Source: Orobanche coerulescens
Lineage: Eukaryota; Streptophyta; Magnoliopsida; Lamiales; Orobanchaceae
Direction of reading: 5' to 3'
Assembly (NCBI GenBank): GCA_033398695.1
Contig: CM065814.1
Coordinates: 77,270,358 to 77,334,357, forward strand
Length of the DNA stretch: 64,000 nucleotides
Within the stretch, counting starts at the first letter, position 1, and every line of letters starts with the position of its first letter. Positions 45,155-57,041 of the stretch are shown here, piece after piece. The translations under genes were made by a program, and so were the position numbers. Below the pieces are notes generated by a model. That model ran no database searches. It had not been told where the DNA came from and saw only the letters and a list, made by a program, of their open reading frames with translations.

Positions 45155-46729
45155 GTGCTACAGGACATTTTGGAGAAGGACATATGGTACTTCGACAGCG
45201 GATGCTCCCGACACATGACAGGAGATAAAAGCAAGCGATCATATTTCGTAGAAGGTCGCGATCCAAAAGTGCGCTTCGGTGATAAATCTAAAGGAAGAAC
45301 AAGAGGAAAAGGAAACCTTCTTGTCGTAAAATTCAAAGTCACTGATGTAGCTCATGTTGAAGGTTTACAGTACAATCGACTTACTATTAGCCAGTTCTGT
45401 GACAAACAGTTCTCGGTGAAATTCTATATAGATCACTGTAGAGTCAAGAACATCCTGACCAAAGAAGTTGTGTTCACAGGAAGCAGATCAGGTAATATGT
45501 ATATTGCTGACTGGATGCCTACGAGCTCCACTATTTCTTGTTTAGTTTCCAAAGGCACTGTAGATCTAAGTTGGCTATGGCACAAGAGGATGTCACACGT
45601 CAACTTCAAGACGATCAACAAGCTCTCAAGACAGGGACTGGTTAGAGGATTGCCGAATGTATCATTCCAAAAAGAAAGTGTCTATGGACCATGTCAAAAA
45701 GGCAAGCAAATCAAGTCCACCCTGAAGAGCAAATCCTACCTTTCAACCCACAGAGTGTTGGAGATGCTACACATGGATCTTTATGGTCCTGTAGACCCGG
45801 TAAGTTTGGGAGGTATGAAATACTGTCATGTTGTTGTTGATGATTACTTCAGGTATGCTTGGACAATTTTCCTAAGCAAGAAGAAGGAAACAACATCAAA
45901 GCTGCCCGAGCTCCTGAGAAAGCTTCAAAATGAAAAGGGATCGAGTATCGTGTCCATTCGTTCCGACAGAGGTACAGAATTTACTAATCGCTTTATAGAG
46001 CAATACTGTTCGGAAAATGGGATACAACATGAATACTCAGCTGCCCGTACACCTCAACAAAATGGTGTTGCCGAGCGAAAGAATAGGACGATGAAAGAAG
46101 CAACAAGGACAATGATTGCCGCAAGCAAGTTGCCACAACGTTTCTGGGGTGAAGCAACCAATACAACATGCTACACTCAAAACCGCTGTATCGTCAACAA
46201 ACACCACAACAAAACAGCATACGAGGTATGGAACAACAAAACTCCGTTAGTTTCGTATTTTCACATTTTTGGATGCAGGTGCTATGTGTTGAATAATGGG
46301 AAGGATCAACTTAGAACCTTCGATGAGAAGTCAAATGAAGGAATTTTTGTAGGATATTCCTCCGTCAGCAAAGCTTACAGGATCTTTAATAAAAGGAAGC
46401 TGACGATCGAGGAATTAGTTCATGTAGTGTTCGACGAACACCATGACCCTACAGGAGTAGAAGCTGTTACTCAGAACATCCAACAACTCTCCATCTTAGA
46501 TCCTCCAACTCTCATAGAACCTGTTGTTGACCTAGAAATCAACCCCGCAGCTGTAAGAATCGACGTAGATGAAGCCGATGCTGTAAAAGCCGAAGCTGAA
46601 ATTACAGCAACTCTCGATATAGTACGGGACCCCGAATTAGAAACCGACAGAAGATGGTTGAGAGATCACCCGCAAGAGCTGATCATTGGAAACATTAATG
46701 CTAGTGTCTCTACCCATAGGAGAATATAG
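45155..46729 (+). pseudogene. C2 protease and integrase
   Basis: An open frame of 524 codons. Protease motif WYFDSGCSRHMTG is near residues 11-23. Integrase zinc finger begins LWHKRMSHVNF, but the Cys pair reads YGPCQKGKQ, so the first Cys of the HHCC finger appears replaced by Tyr. The DDE core is intact: MDLYGPV, SIRSDRGTEF and NGVAERKNRT. The GKKPxVSYFHIFGC-type end and an acidic Ala/Glu-rich linker follow. It is the longest open frame in the window; a stop at 46727-46729 lies before RT. Confidence 0.93.
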
Positions 46730-47088
46730 AGTACACAAGGAAATGTACTGTGTGCACAAGAAGAACTAGATACTGAGATATCACCATTCCCTGAATGGAA
46801 ATCTCAATCCGAGCTTAGAAGACTCAATATGTGCACTATTGCTATATTCTTAGCCCAGTCCAAACCTGTTTCTACCGTATAAGCTCTTAATAATTCTCAT
46901 TGGATAACATCTATGGAAGAAGAGCTTAACGGTTTCGAAAGAAACAATGTATAGTATCTTGTACCCAGACCTACGCATCAATCGGTTATAGGAACCAAAT
47001 GGGTATTTAGAAACAAGAAGGATCGAAATGGACTAATTATAAGGAATAAATCCAAACTAGTCGCACAAGGCTATAGACAAGAAGAAGG
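46730..47088 (+). pseudogene. C2 RT N-terminus, cut by G3
   Basis: Same frame as upstream with stops at about 46877 and 46951. Motifs HWITSMEEELNGFERN and GTKWVFRNKKDRNG are the copia RT start. The sequence is cut inside QGYRQEEG by G3; the last five bases GAAGG are its target duplication. Confidence 0.88.
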
Positions 47089-48731
47089 TGTAACACCCCA
47101 AACTAGGCAGATATTACAGTGCCGTAGATCCCCAACTGGGACCCACCAGGCAAATGAAAATGAATGAATTACACAAGATAAATGTAGTACCGAACTACAT
47201 TACAACAATAATTACTCCGATGAGGAGTTTAGTTACAACACACCAGGACAATACCGAATACTAGTGTATTTTATATGAAGATAAAATACACAACACTGAA
47301 TGAAACGGAGTATTCAAATGAAAGTCTGCGAATGGAAAAAAGGACAATAATATGAATAACTGAAAGATCGGGGCCCCCTACTAGTATCACTGGGACTCCT
47401 CGACATCAACATGCTATTCCCGTGCTTTTGCCTTGCCACGACCTGAAAAACAAAATCCCCAAACGGGGTCAGTTACAAAGAACAACAATCCTCAAGGGTT
47501 GAAAATACACAATCATGATTATATCTGAAGTTATGAAATATATTAATCATGAATTACGCTGAAGAGGAGTACCATAGTACGCCCGTAGTGTTCTGTGCAA
47601 GTGTACAAGACGAATGACCGGACACACCCGTCCTTGTACCTAATTAGTCTCACGGTGTAACGCTTTCTCGTGTGCACGGTCTAATGTATTGGTGAACCCA
47701 AATACATAACCATCGTGTGCCCGACTAAAAATTCCACACAGCCACACCCGGCCACGCAATATGAACCCAGAAGGTCATTTGAACGAGAATGACCATAATG
47801 AATATCAATGAATAATAATTAGACAAGGCCAAGATGACTCACCGATATGAAAGTAAAATAGTGACGTGATTGATAATCCAATGGAATGATTTGAAACCGT
47901 CGTTCCTCGTGAATGAAATGATTATTCGACAATTACAGGTCTCAAAATGATTAATATAATGATGAATGAATTATGATTATGAATGATCAACAACAAAAGT
48001 AATGAATGTCCTTTTAACCGAGTAAGAATTAACTTACACAATACCGGTGACAATTATCCTTCCACGAACAACGTCCTAATTGAGATATCGGTCGCTCGAA
48101 CAACCTTGAATTATACAATATCCAACAATCCGTTCAATATACGAATCAAACACGAATATAACGAACTCAAAACGCCAATACGACTAAACCAAGTCCATTG
48201 AGGCATTAAATCAAACACGTTGCGTCCGAACTCCGATTATTTACAATCAAACCTCAATATACCAATATCAAATCCCCCAAGAAATGTTTCAAACCCACAA
48301 AACATCTTCAATACGATTAATAATCTAAAACGAATATCCAAAAACGTGATTATAACGACGATTAATTGAAAACCCCCAATCTCAACTCGATATTCAACGT
48401 GTTCTAGAATAATCATCAACAATCCAATGAATACTTATACAAACTCATAATCATATACATATCCCTTCATATAACATGATTATAACGTCCAAAACATCAT
48501 CTCTCAACACAAAATCGAAATCCAAGGTGTTGAAGAAATTACCTCTTGAAGATCCAACCACTTCGATCCGATGAATATGAGTTAAAACGAGTATCCAAGC
48601 TTCCCAAATGAATGAGGATGATGAAAGTCTAACACTCAAGTGATTGAGGATGGAAAAATCCCTCTCTCAAGTCTCTCTCTCGGAACAAAATGAAGAAAGG
48701 AAGAAAATGGTGAAAAATATCCCGGCCGAGT

Positions 48732-48740
48732 CCTTAAATA
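48732..48740 (-). promoter_or_regulatory. G3 TATA-like box
   Basis: Minus strand TATTTAAGG, 10 bp after the last TTACGGCCGTAA word in reading direction; downstream sequence is a pyrimidine-rich leader. In the other LTR the site reads ATTTAAGG (56108-56115). Confidence 0.6.
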
Positions 48741-48750
48741 CTGCCGGAAG

Positions 48751-49313
48751 TTACGGCCGTAACTCGGCCCTCTTATGGCCGTAACATTCCAGGTCAACGG
48801 CCTTACGGCCGTAACCGGCCAACTCGTACGGCCGTAACTCGGCTTCGTCCGAAAGCCTGCCGACAGACTTACGGCCGTAACCTCTCCTGAGTTACGGGCG
48901 TAACCCGCCTTCGTCAAAAACATCCGCCGACATCCTTACGGCCGTACCCGCACACCTTACGGCCGTAACTCGGATGATACGGCCGTATCCGGCCAACCTT
49001 ACGGGCGTAAGCCCTCTTCGTCGAAAACGACTGTGCACTCGCTGCAGACGGCCGTAACCGGCCAAACCTTACGGCCGTACCCTCCTCGACTTACGGCCGT
49101 ATGCCGCAATCCTTACGGCCGTAAGTCACCCTTGGTCGACAACACTCGAAATTTACGAACACCACTTACGGCCGTATCTCATCTTCCTTACGGCCGTAAC
49201 TCACCTTCGGCCAAAATGCTTGGGTAGCCTGCTGGACCACTTACGGCCGAATCGGCCACTTTACGGCCGTACCCGCTGACTTACGGCCGTATCCCAGAAC
49301 CTTACGGCCGTAA
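48751..49313 (-). promoter_or_regulatory. G3 LTR palindrome array, copy 1 (20 words)
   Basis: Twenty TTACGGCCGTAA-type words, most with the core TACGGCCGTA intact and changes limited to the outer bases (TTACGGCCGTAC, ATACGGCCGTAT). Two have ACGGGCGT. Spacing is 15-45 bp with unrelated spacers such as CTTCGTC. Inverted symmetry and position before TATA suggest factor binding, though the words could also be CG-methylation targets. Confidence 0.85.
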
Positions 49314-49666
49314 CTCGATGCTGGCCAAGGTGAATAAATCCGATAATTCCGATTCCTCGCTACGACTGATGAAAGATCCGACATATCATACGAATGTGGA
49401 AGTGAACAAGTCTAACACTAGCCAAAGATGGTACTCCCAGTACAAGTCTATCAATCACAATGAAAATGATCATACTCCCGTCTCGATCTAAAAACGGAGA
49501 TAAAATAACGATCGGTAACTGATATACGATTACAACATGCCAACATTGAACGCAAATGAGTGATTCATGAATGATGAGTGATTATTAATGAGTGAGAATT
49601 ACTGAGTGACAAATACAGACTGATAATTACTGAATGAAAATGACTGAGTTACAACCGGGTATTACA

Positions 49667-49690
49667 TACTCCCCCCCTTAAAAAGAGTTT
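49667..49690 (-). other. G3 polypurine tract
   Basis: Minus strand TTTTTAAGGGGGGGAGTA directly before the 3' LTR; overlaps the end of pol. Confidence 0.8.
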
Positions 49691-50190
49691 CGTCCCCGAA
49701 ACAAAGGGTCAAACAACTCGGGATAACTCTCCCGCATACTCTCTTCGGTTTCCCAAGTGGCCTCTTCGATTCCGTGTCTAGACCACTGAAACTTAACCAA
49801 AGGAATCGCCTTATTCCTCAACTGTTTGATTCGCCGCTCTAACACTCGTACAGGACGCTCCTCGTACGAATGATCATCTGCGATCTCGATTTCGTCGAAC
49901 TGAAGTATGCGACTCGGGTCGGCAACATATTTCCGTAGCTGAGAGACGTGAAACACATTACGAATTCGGCTCAACGCCAGAGGTAAAGCCAATCGATAAG
50001 TTAACTCGCCTATTCGATCCAGAATCTCAACCGGTCCAATGAATCTCGGACTCAACTTTCCCCTCTTCCCAAAACGGAAGATACTACGACTCGGGATTAC
50101 CTTGACCAAAACATGGTCACCCGTCTCGATCTCTAATGGTCGATGACGATTACCTGTATATGATTCCTGTCGACTCCGAGTGGTCAACAA
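49678..50190 (-). pseudogene. G3 integrase C-terminus and chromodomain-like tail
   Basis: The best preserved part of G3. GDHVLVKVIPS, GKLSPRFIGPVEIL and HVSQLRKYV make the integrase end; RVLERRIKQLRNK, FQWSRHGIEEATWETEE and YPELFDP form the chromodomain-like module, with a stop at 49678-49680. It corresponds to G2 25179-25590 and to the interrupted tail of G1. The junction with the upstream integrase is damaged near 50195-50215. Confidence 0.9.
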
Positions 50191-50213
50191 CGACTCCTGA
50201 TCAAGCTATCTTC

Positions 50214-51524
50214 TCACGGGCGGCTAATAAGCATATCGGGCTCGGTGCTGATTGATTCTGATGGGTCATCCCAACACAAGGGAGATCGACAACGACGACC
50301 GTACAAGGCCTCGTAAGGTGCCATCTTAATAGAAGCATGCCAACTATTATTATACGTGAATTCGATCAACGGTAGTTGGGCTTCCCAATTGTCTTCTAAA
50401 TCGAGGACGCATGCCCTCAACATGTCCTACAATGTCTGAATAGTCTTCTCTGATTGTCCGTCGGACTGAGGATGAAAAATGGTAATGAGATTAAGCTGAG
50501 TTCCCATAGCACGATGAACTGATTCCATAAACGAGACACGAATCGCCCGACATGATCAGAAACGATACTCTTAGGAATACCGTGCAATCTCACTAACTCT
50601 CTGATGAACAGCTGGGCAAGCCTCTCGGGACCCCACGTAACCTTGATCTCAAGGAATGAGCTGATTTAGATAGCGGTCCACGATCACCCAGATTGTATTC
50701 ATGCCACGACGACTCGTCGGCAAACTTGTGAAGAAATCCATAGAAATGTCTCCCCACTTCCATTCTGGAATAGGGAGCGGTATCAGCATACTTGCCGGTC
50801 GCTGATGTTCCATCTTGACTTGCTGATAGGCTAAACATCTCGAAACAAATTCCGCGACTCCTCGCTTCATATTACTCCACCAGAAATGTTGTTTCAAGTC
50901 CTTGTACATCCTGCTAGACCCCGGATGAACCAGATAAGGGGTAGCATGAGCTCCTCTCAAGATCGAGCTTTTCAATTCATCATTCGCCGGTACGCACAAC
51001 CGATTCTCAAATCTCAAGAGTCCATCCTCGTGGACCACAAATCCAGGGGCTTTCCCCTGAGCCACATCTTCACGGATGCGCAAAAATGAAGGGTCTGAAC
51101 TCTGATTCTCTCTGATTACCTCCTCAAGTGACGATGAAATCTCTAACATACAAAGCTGTCCCTGAACTCGCTGAAGCCAGACCTCGATCTCGGGTCTAAG
51201 GAATTCCTGCTGAAGCTCCTTCTGAACTGTTAAATGAGCAAGCATCTGCTCCTGAATGGACTTACGACTCAAGGCATCGGCGACAACATTCGCCTTGCCC
51301 GGGTGGTAAAGGATCTCGATATCAAAATCTTTGATTAGTTCCAACCACCGCCTCTGTCGCATATTTAACTCCTTGTGAGTAAATATATACTTCAACTCTT
51401 GTGATTGGTGAAGATCTGACAGGTGATGCCATAAAGGTAACGACGCCAAATTTCCAACGCGAAAACCACGGTTACTAGCTCCGGCCGTGGGTTGGATAAT
51501 TAACCAGCTAATCCGAGGAAACAT
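50214..51524 (-). pseudogene. G3 RNase H end and integrase core
   Basis: 51524-50649 reads the last part of RNase H ([31 protein letters not shown]) and the integrase finger (HATPYLVHPG, CLAYQQ, in which the second Cys is Tyr), then MDFFTSLPTSRRG and VIVDR. After frame changes 50423-50214 carries LRACVLDLEDNWEAQLPLIEF to RRCRSPLCWDD. The 5' end joins directly to RT thumb at about 51506, so the RNase H start with its first catalytic residues (present in G2 at 23538-23812) is missing. Confidence 0.85.
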
Positions 51525-52299
51525 CGGATTTCCTTAACATCTTTCGGAGGTTGCCAATCTCGGATAGCCTCCGTCTTCTGAGGGTCGACACGAACTCTGG
51601 CAGATGAAATTACGTGCCCGATAAAGTCACTTCGGACCTCCAGAACTCACATTAAGAAAACTTTCCATAAGGTTGTTCTCGTCTCAACACGTCGAGAACC
51701 TGATGAAGACGTACCTCGTGTTCCTCTCGATCACGAGAATAAATCAAAATGTCATCGATGGAGACAACAACAAACTGATCCAAAAAGTCGATGAAAACCC
51801 GATTCATTAACTCCATGAATACCGCAGGTGCAATAGTTAGCCCGAACGGCATAACTACGAACTCATAATGACCCTAGCGTGTACGAAATGCTGTCCTCGC
51901 GATATTCGACTCGAATCAAGAATCGGGTGATATCCAGATCTTAAGTCGATCCTGGAAAATACTGAGGCTCCCTGAAGTTGATCTAAGAGATCAACAATAC
52001 GGGGTAGAGGATACTAATCTTGATCATCACCCTGTTCAATTCCTGGTAATTAATACACACATGAGACGAGCCATCCTTCTCCTTGACAGACCACACTGGT
52101 GCTCCTCACGGGGACGCACTCGGTCGGAGATAATCTTTTTCGAACCAATCCTCAAGTTGAATCTTCAACTCTTGCATTCTGGTCGGGGCCATCCGATATG
52201 GTGCTTTCGATAAAGGGGACGTACCGGCTCTAACTCACTCCTGAATTCCCTTACTCTAGGTGAAAGCAACCAGATAACTCGTCTGGAAATACATCGTCA
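51525..52299 (-). pseudogene. G3 reverse transcriptase remnant
   Basis: From high to low coordinates: VFPDELSG near 52290, broken finger motifs with several stops, [21 protein letters not shown] and [16 protein letters not shown] (51852-51652) with the catalytic Asp pair, then KNVKEIR/FLGLAG-like traces to 51510. Many one- and two-base changes shift the frame. Confidence 0.8.
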
Positions 52300-52793
52300 A
52301 TCGATGACAATGATACCACGAATGATTGAACATTTCGATTGCCCTTGAATGGTCAATCGATAAAAAGAGATACCAATAATGATTGAACAACTCGATTGCC
52401 TTTGAAAGGCCAATCGAAGAAGATGATACAAGGAATGTTTGAATAACTCGATTGCCTTTGAAAGGCCAATCGATGAAAATGATGCAATGAATGATTGAAT
52501 AACTCGATTGCCCTAGAAAGGCCAATCGATGAAAATGATACAAAGAATGATTGAATAACTTGATTGCCTTAGAAAGGCCAATCGATGAGAATGATACAAT
52601 GAATGATTGAATAACTCGATTGCCTTAGAAAGGCTAATCGATGAGAATGATACAATGAATGATTGAATAACTCGATTGCCCTAGAAAGGCCAATCGATGA
52701 AAATGATACAAAGAATGATTGAATAACTCGATTGCCTTAGAAAGGCCAATCGATGAGAATGATACAATGAATGATTGAATAACTCGATTGCGG
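52300..52793. repeat. 56-bp tandem hairpin repeat inside G3 pol
   Basis: About eight and a half units of 56 bp. Each contains CGATTGCCTTAGAAAGGCCAATCG-type sequence (given here as CGATTGCCTT-AGA-AAGGCCAATCG), a near-perfect hairpin, plus a spacer rich in ATGATACAATGAATGATTGAATAA. It lies between protease and RT in the polyprotein linker. 56 is not a multiple of three, so the unit reads in changing frames. The same core is in the G4 LTR repeat (13679-14033). Confidence 0.88.
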
Positions 52794-53145
52794 AATTTCT
52801 CTGCTTCCGCCATAATAAAATTTCTACTGGAACAACGGGGATTACTTCCCTGAAGCACACATTCGACAACCAATGACGGAAAGATAGAGACCAAACGCTA
52901 ACAAAACTGAGGATAGTATCAGGACGGTTAAACCAACTAATACCGAAAATTACATCGTCCTAAGATAAGTTCACCACGATTAGATCCATCAACCAATCGC
53001 GGTCATTAAGCTTAATTCGGTATGATTCCGAAAATTCTTCCATCGTCAGGTAGACCGATGGTATGAGGTCCACAAGCAATAGGACTATCCCGAAATAAAT
53101 CTATTCAAGCATGATTCGAAAATGAATGAATGCGGTGTACCAGAA
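52794..53145 (-). pseudogene. G3 protease remnant
   Basis: Follows gag in reading direction. Traces of the family protease appear (short frames with GASHSF-like and LPDDG-like stretches) and end in a linker with VCFREVIPVVPVE next to the tandem repeat, matching the G2 linker. No open frame remains. Confidence 0.6.
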
Positions 53146-53916
53146 TCAAAAGGTACACACAAGTTGAAATAAAATTACGAGTATACCTGAAATCATTCGG
53201 GCCACCGGATCATCGATCCTCCTCATCATATGAATCTGGGACTTGCCGGCCCCCGAACCGGACGCTCCCGTCTGATAAATACGAGCTCCAACTCTATTTG
53301 CTTCCAGTGTCTTAAACGACGTTGACAAAGCAGTCTGATTCTGAAAGGCTGATTGCTTCGGAGCCTGAGATGCCGCCGGAGCCGACTTGGAGTCCTTTCG
53401 GCAAAAACGGGCCATATGCCCAAAATTCCCACAATTATAGCACGTGACAGACTGTCTCGGACACTTGGTGCTGACATGACCAAAATCCCCACAATTATAA
53501 TAGGTGATGGCTGAACTGGCCGCTCGTGACTGAGATCCCGCACGATTATGCGCCGTAGGAGGTCGCTCAGAAACGATAGGACTCACACGAGGCTTCTTGA
53601 AGGTTGACTGACCGCCTTTGGATCGATTACGCTTCGTTGATTTCCTGTTGACATATGCAGGCTGCTGCTCAGCAATTTCCTTAGCAGCTGGCTCGTACGG
53701 GAGAGTTCTCTTGATTAATCCGGTCAGAGTGGCGCAATGATGATTGAGCAACTGCACATGGGTCATCATGGCCTGCATAAAAGTGAGTGGATCAACCCGA
53801 AAATCTCCTGATCGAGCCGAGTCCTGGGCACGATTTCCCGGCAGTGAGTGATTATTCCTCGGGTTTCGGCCCGCACCGCGGCCTCTTCCCGTGCATCCCC
53901 TGACAGCTCTGTCCAT
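53146..53916 (-). pseudogene. G3 gag with core deleted
   Basis: ATG at 53916 chosen by match to the RG-rich G2 start (DRAVRGCTGRGRGAGR). The frame then goes from MQAMM directly to LNHHCATLTGLIKRTLPYE, which in G2 lies about 540 bp further on, so the core that builds the capsid is missing. Two zinc knuckles follow: YYNCGDFGHVSTKC, with the first Cys changed to Tyr, and CYNCGNFGHMARFC, intact. It ends in the RIDDP segment before protease. The open frame of 257 codons makes this a possible RNA-binding-only product. Confidence 0.88.
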
Positions 53917-54452
53917 ACTGAAGTAGGAAGGTCGCAAAATGATTATATTTCCCGCATGATTATCATGTTATGATTACGTCATGAGATGATGAAAATGAGT
54001 ATACATGCTCTAACTTAGTGATTATATGAATGATTTACTGAAGTGACATGATTATCTGATGAAATTCTTGAAATGATTATCTTGAATAACTTAACAAGAT
54101 TAAAAATATGATCATCCAGATCGACAACTGAGTAATGAAATGAATTGAGTAATAAATGAATTACATGATCGTCCTGATCATTAACTGAGTAATGAAATGA
54201 ATTAAGTGATTAATGAGTTAACATGATCGCCCTAATCACAATGAATGATGATGTTTGAGGATTGTTAAATGATGAATGATGAATGAATGACTATTGCCAG
54301 AAATTATACCATGGCGTTAGAAATCTTACAGTTCTTCCGGTCTGATTGGCTCGGCATTTGCACAGGTCACACGTGACGTAAAAGTCCAATGATACTAGTC
54401 GACGATGATTTCAAATGAGACATGACTCGGAAGGTAGTATTCAAAACCACTC

Positions 54453-54464
54453 TCCGATACCAAC
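54453..54464 (-). other. G3 primer binding site
   Basis: Minus strand TTGGTATCGGAG, initiator tRNA-Met type, next to the 5' LTR edge; the base after it is A instead of C. Confidence 0.85.
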
Positions 54465-54466
54465 TC

Positions 54467-57041
54467 TATAACACCCCAAACTAGGCGGATATTACAGTGC
54501 CGTAGATCCCCAACTGGGACCCACCAGGCAAATGAAAATGAATGAATTACACAAGATAAATGTAGTACCGAACTACATTACAAAAATAATTACTCCGATG
54601 AGGAGTTTAGTTACAACACACCAGGACAATACCGAATACTAGTGTATTTTATATGAAGATAAAATACACAACACTGAATGAAACGGAGTATTCAAATGAA
54701 AGTCTGCAGCGGAAAAAAAAGGACAATAATATGAATAACTGAAAGATCGGGGCCCCCTACTAGTATCACTGGGACTCCTCGACATCAACATGCTATTCCC
54801 GTGCTTTTGCCTTGCCACGACCTGAAAAACAAAATCCCCAAACGGGGTCAGTTACAAAGAACAACAATCCTCAAGGGTTGAAAATACACAATCATGATTA
54901 TATATGAAGTTATGAAATATCTTAATCATGAATTACGCTGAAGATGAGTACCATAGTACGCCCGTAGTGTTCTGTGCAAGTGTACAAGACGAATGACCGG
55001 ACACACCCGTCCATGTACCTAATTAGTCTCACGGTGTAACGCTTTCCCGTGTGCACGGTCTAATGTATTGGTGAACCCAATACATAACCATCGTGTGCCC
55101 GACTAAAAATTCCACACAGCCACACCCGGCCACGCAATATGAACCCAGAAGGTCATTTGAACGAGAATGACCATAATGAATATCAATGAATAATAATTAG
55201 ACAAGGCCAAGATGACTCACCGATATGAAAGTAAAATAGTGACGTGATTGATAATCCAATGGAATGATTTGGAACCGTCGTTCCTCGTGAATGAAATAAT
55301 TATTCGACAATTACAGGTCTCAAAATGATTAATATAATGATGAATGAATTATGATTATGAATGATCAACAACAAAAGTAATGAATGTCCTTTTAACCGAG
55401 TAAGAATTAACTTACACAATACCGGTGACAATTATCCTTCCACGAACAACGTCCTAATTGAGATATCTACGCTCGAACAACCTTGAATTATACAATATCC
55501 AACAATCCGTTCAATATACGAATCAAACACGAATATAACGAACTCAAAACGCCAATACGACTAAACCAAGTCCATTGAGGCATTAAATCAAACACGTTGC
55601 GTCCGAACTCCGATTATTTACAATCAAACCTCAATATACCAATATCAAATCCCCCAAGAAATGTTTCAAACCCAAAAAACATCTTCAATACGATTAATAA
55701 TCTAAAACGAATATCCAAAAACGTGATTATAACGATGATTAATTGAAAACCCCCAATCTCAACTCGATATTCAACGTGTTCTAGAATAATCATCAACAAT
55801 CCAATGAATCCTTATACAAACTCATAATCATATACATATCCCTTCATATAACATGATTATAACGTCCAAAACATCATCTCTCAACACAAAATCGAAATCC
55901 AAGGTGTTGAAGAAATTACCTCTTGAAGATCCAACCACTTCGATCCGATGAATATGAGTTAAAACGAGTATCCAAGCTTCCCAAATGAATGAGGATGATG
56001 AAAGTCTAACACTCAAGTGATTGAGGATGGAAAAATCCCTCTCTCAAGTCTCTCTCTCGGAACAAAATGAAGAAAGGAAGAAAATGGTGAAAAATATCCC
56101 TACGAGTCCTTAAATCTGCCGGAAGTTACGGCCGTAACTCGGCCCTCTTACGGCCGTAACATTCCGTGTCAACGGCCTTACGGCCGTAATCGCCAACTCG
56201 TACGGCCGTAACTCGGCTTCGTCCGAAAGCTCGCCGACAGACTTACGGCCGTAACCTCTCCCGAGTTACGGCGTAACCCGCCTTCGTCAAAAACATCCGC
56301 CGACATCCTTACGGCCGCATTCCGCACACCTTACGGCCGTAACTCGATGATACGGCCGTATCCGCCAACCTTACGGGCGTAAGCCCTCTTCGCCAAACGA
56401 CTGTGCACCCCGTCGCTGCAGACGGCCAGAATCGCCAAACCTTACGGCCGTACCCTCCTCGACTTACGGCCTTATGCCGAAATCCTTACGGCCATAAGTC
56501 ACCCTTGGTCGACAACACTCGAAATTTACGAACACCACTTACGGCCGTATCTCATCTTCCTTACGGCCGTAACTCACCTTCGGCCAAAATGCCTGCGTAG
56601 CCTGCTGGACCACTTACGGCCGTAACCGGCCAGCCTTACGGCCGTACCCGCTGACTTACGGCCGTATCCCAGAACCTTACGGCCGTAACTCGATGCTGGC
56701 CAAGATGAATAAATCCGATAATTCCGATTCCTCGCTACGACTGATGAAAGATCCGACATATCATACGAATGTGGAAGTGAACAAGTCTAACACTAGCCAA
56801 AGATGGTACTCCCAGTACAAGGCTATCAATCACAATGAAAATGATCATACTCCCGTCTCGATCTAAAAACAGAGATAAAATGACGATCGGTAACTGATAT
56901 ACGATTACAACATGCCAACATTGAACGCAAATGAGTGATTCATGAATGATGAGTGATTATTAATGAGTGAGAATTACTGAGTGACAAATACAGACTGATA
57001 ATTACTGAATGAAAATGACTGAGTTACAACCGGGTATTACA
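54467..57041 (-). repeat. G3 5' LTR
   Basis: Partner of 47089-49666. Plus-strand start TATAACACCCC has the same G-to-A change at the terminus as the G1 5' LTR. Confidence 0.93.
56126..56688 (-). promoter_or_regulatory. G3 LTR palindrome array, copy 2
   Basis: Same 20-word array as 48751-49313. Words and spacers differ at about 25 places including short indels, mostly at CCGG/CGG contexts. Confidence 0.82.

Larger units (their letters stand above)
47089..49666 (-). repeat. G3 3' LTR
   Basis: Plus strand TGTAACACCCC...GGTATTACA. Contains the conserved terminal block, the CCCCAAACGGGGTCAG motif near 47458, an AT-rich half related to the G2 LTR, the TATA-like box (48732-48740) and the array. 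Confidence 0.93.
47089..57041 (-). mobile_element. G3: Tekay-type chromovirus, deleted and frameshifted
   Basis: LTRs 47089-49666 (2,578 bp) and 54467-57041 (2,575 bp); perfect TSD GAAGG (47084-47088, 57042-57046) restores the RT reading of C2 across the site. Minus-strand gag-pol resembles G2 but has lost the gag core and part of RT/RNase H and carries a 0.5-kb tandem repeat between protease and RT. LTRs are nearly alike apart from the GC-rich array. Confidence 0.94.

Noticed and set aside
48751..49313. CRISPR-like array of short repeats with variable spacers
   Set aside because: Plant nuclear LTR, words of 10-12 bp, variable spacing, no cas genes; an LTR promoter array fits better.
52256..52894. 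Repetitive ORFs (FHRLAFLG, SSIGLSKAIELF blocks)
   Set aside because: Readings of the 56-bp tandem repeat in changing frames, antisense or sense to damaged pol.
46730..57041. A host gene split by a transposon between 46730 and 57041
   Set aside because: Both sides are copia reverse transcriptase and the 5-bp duplication GAAGG shows that G3 simply inserted into C2.
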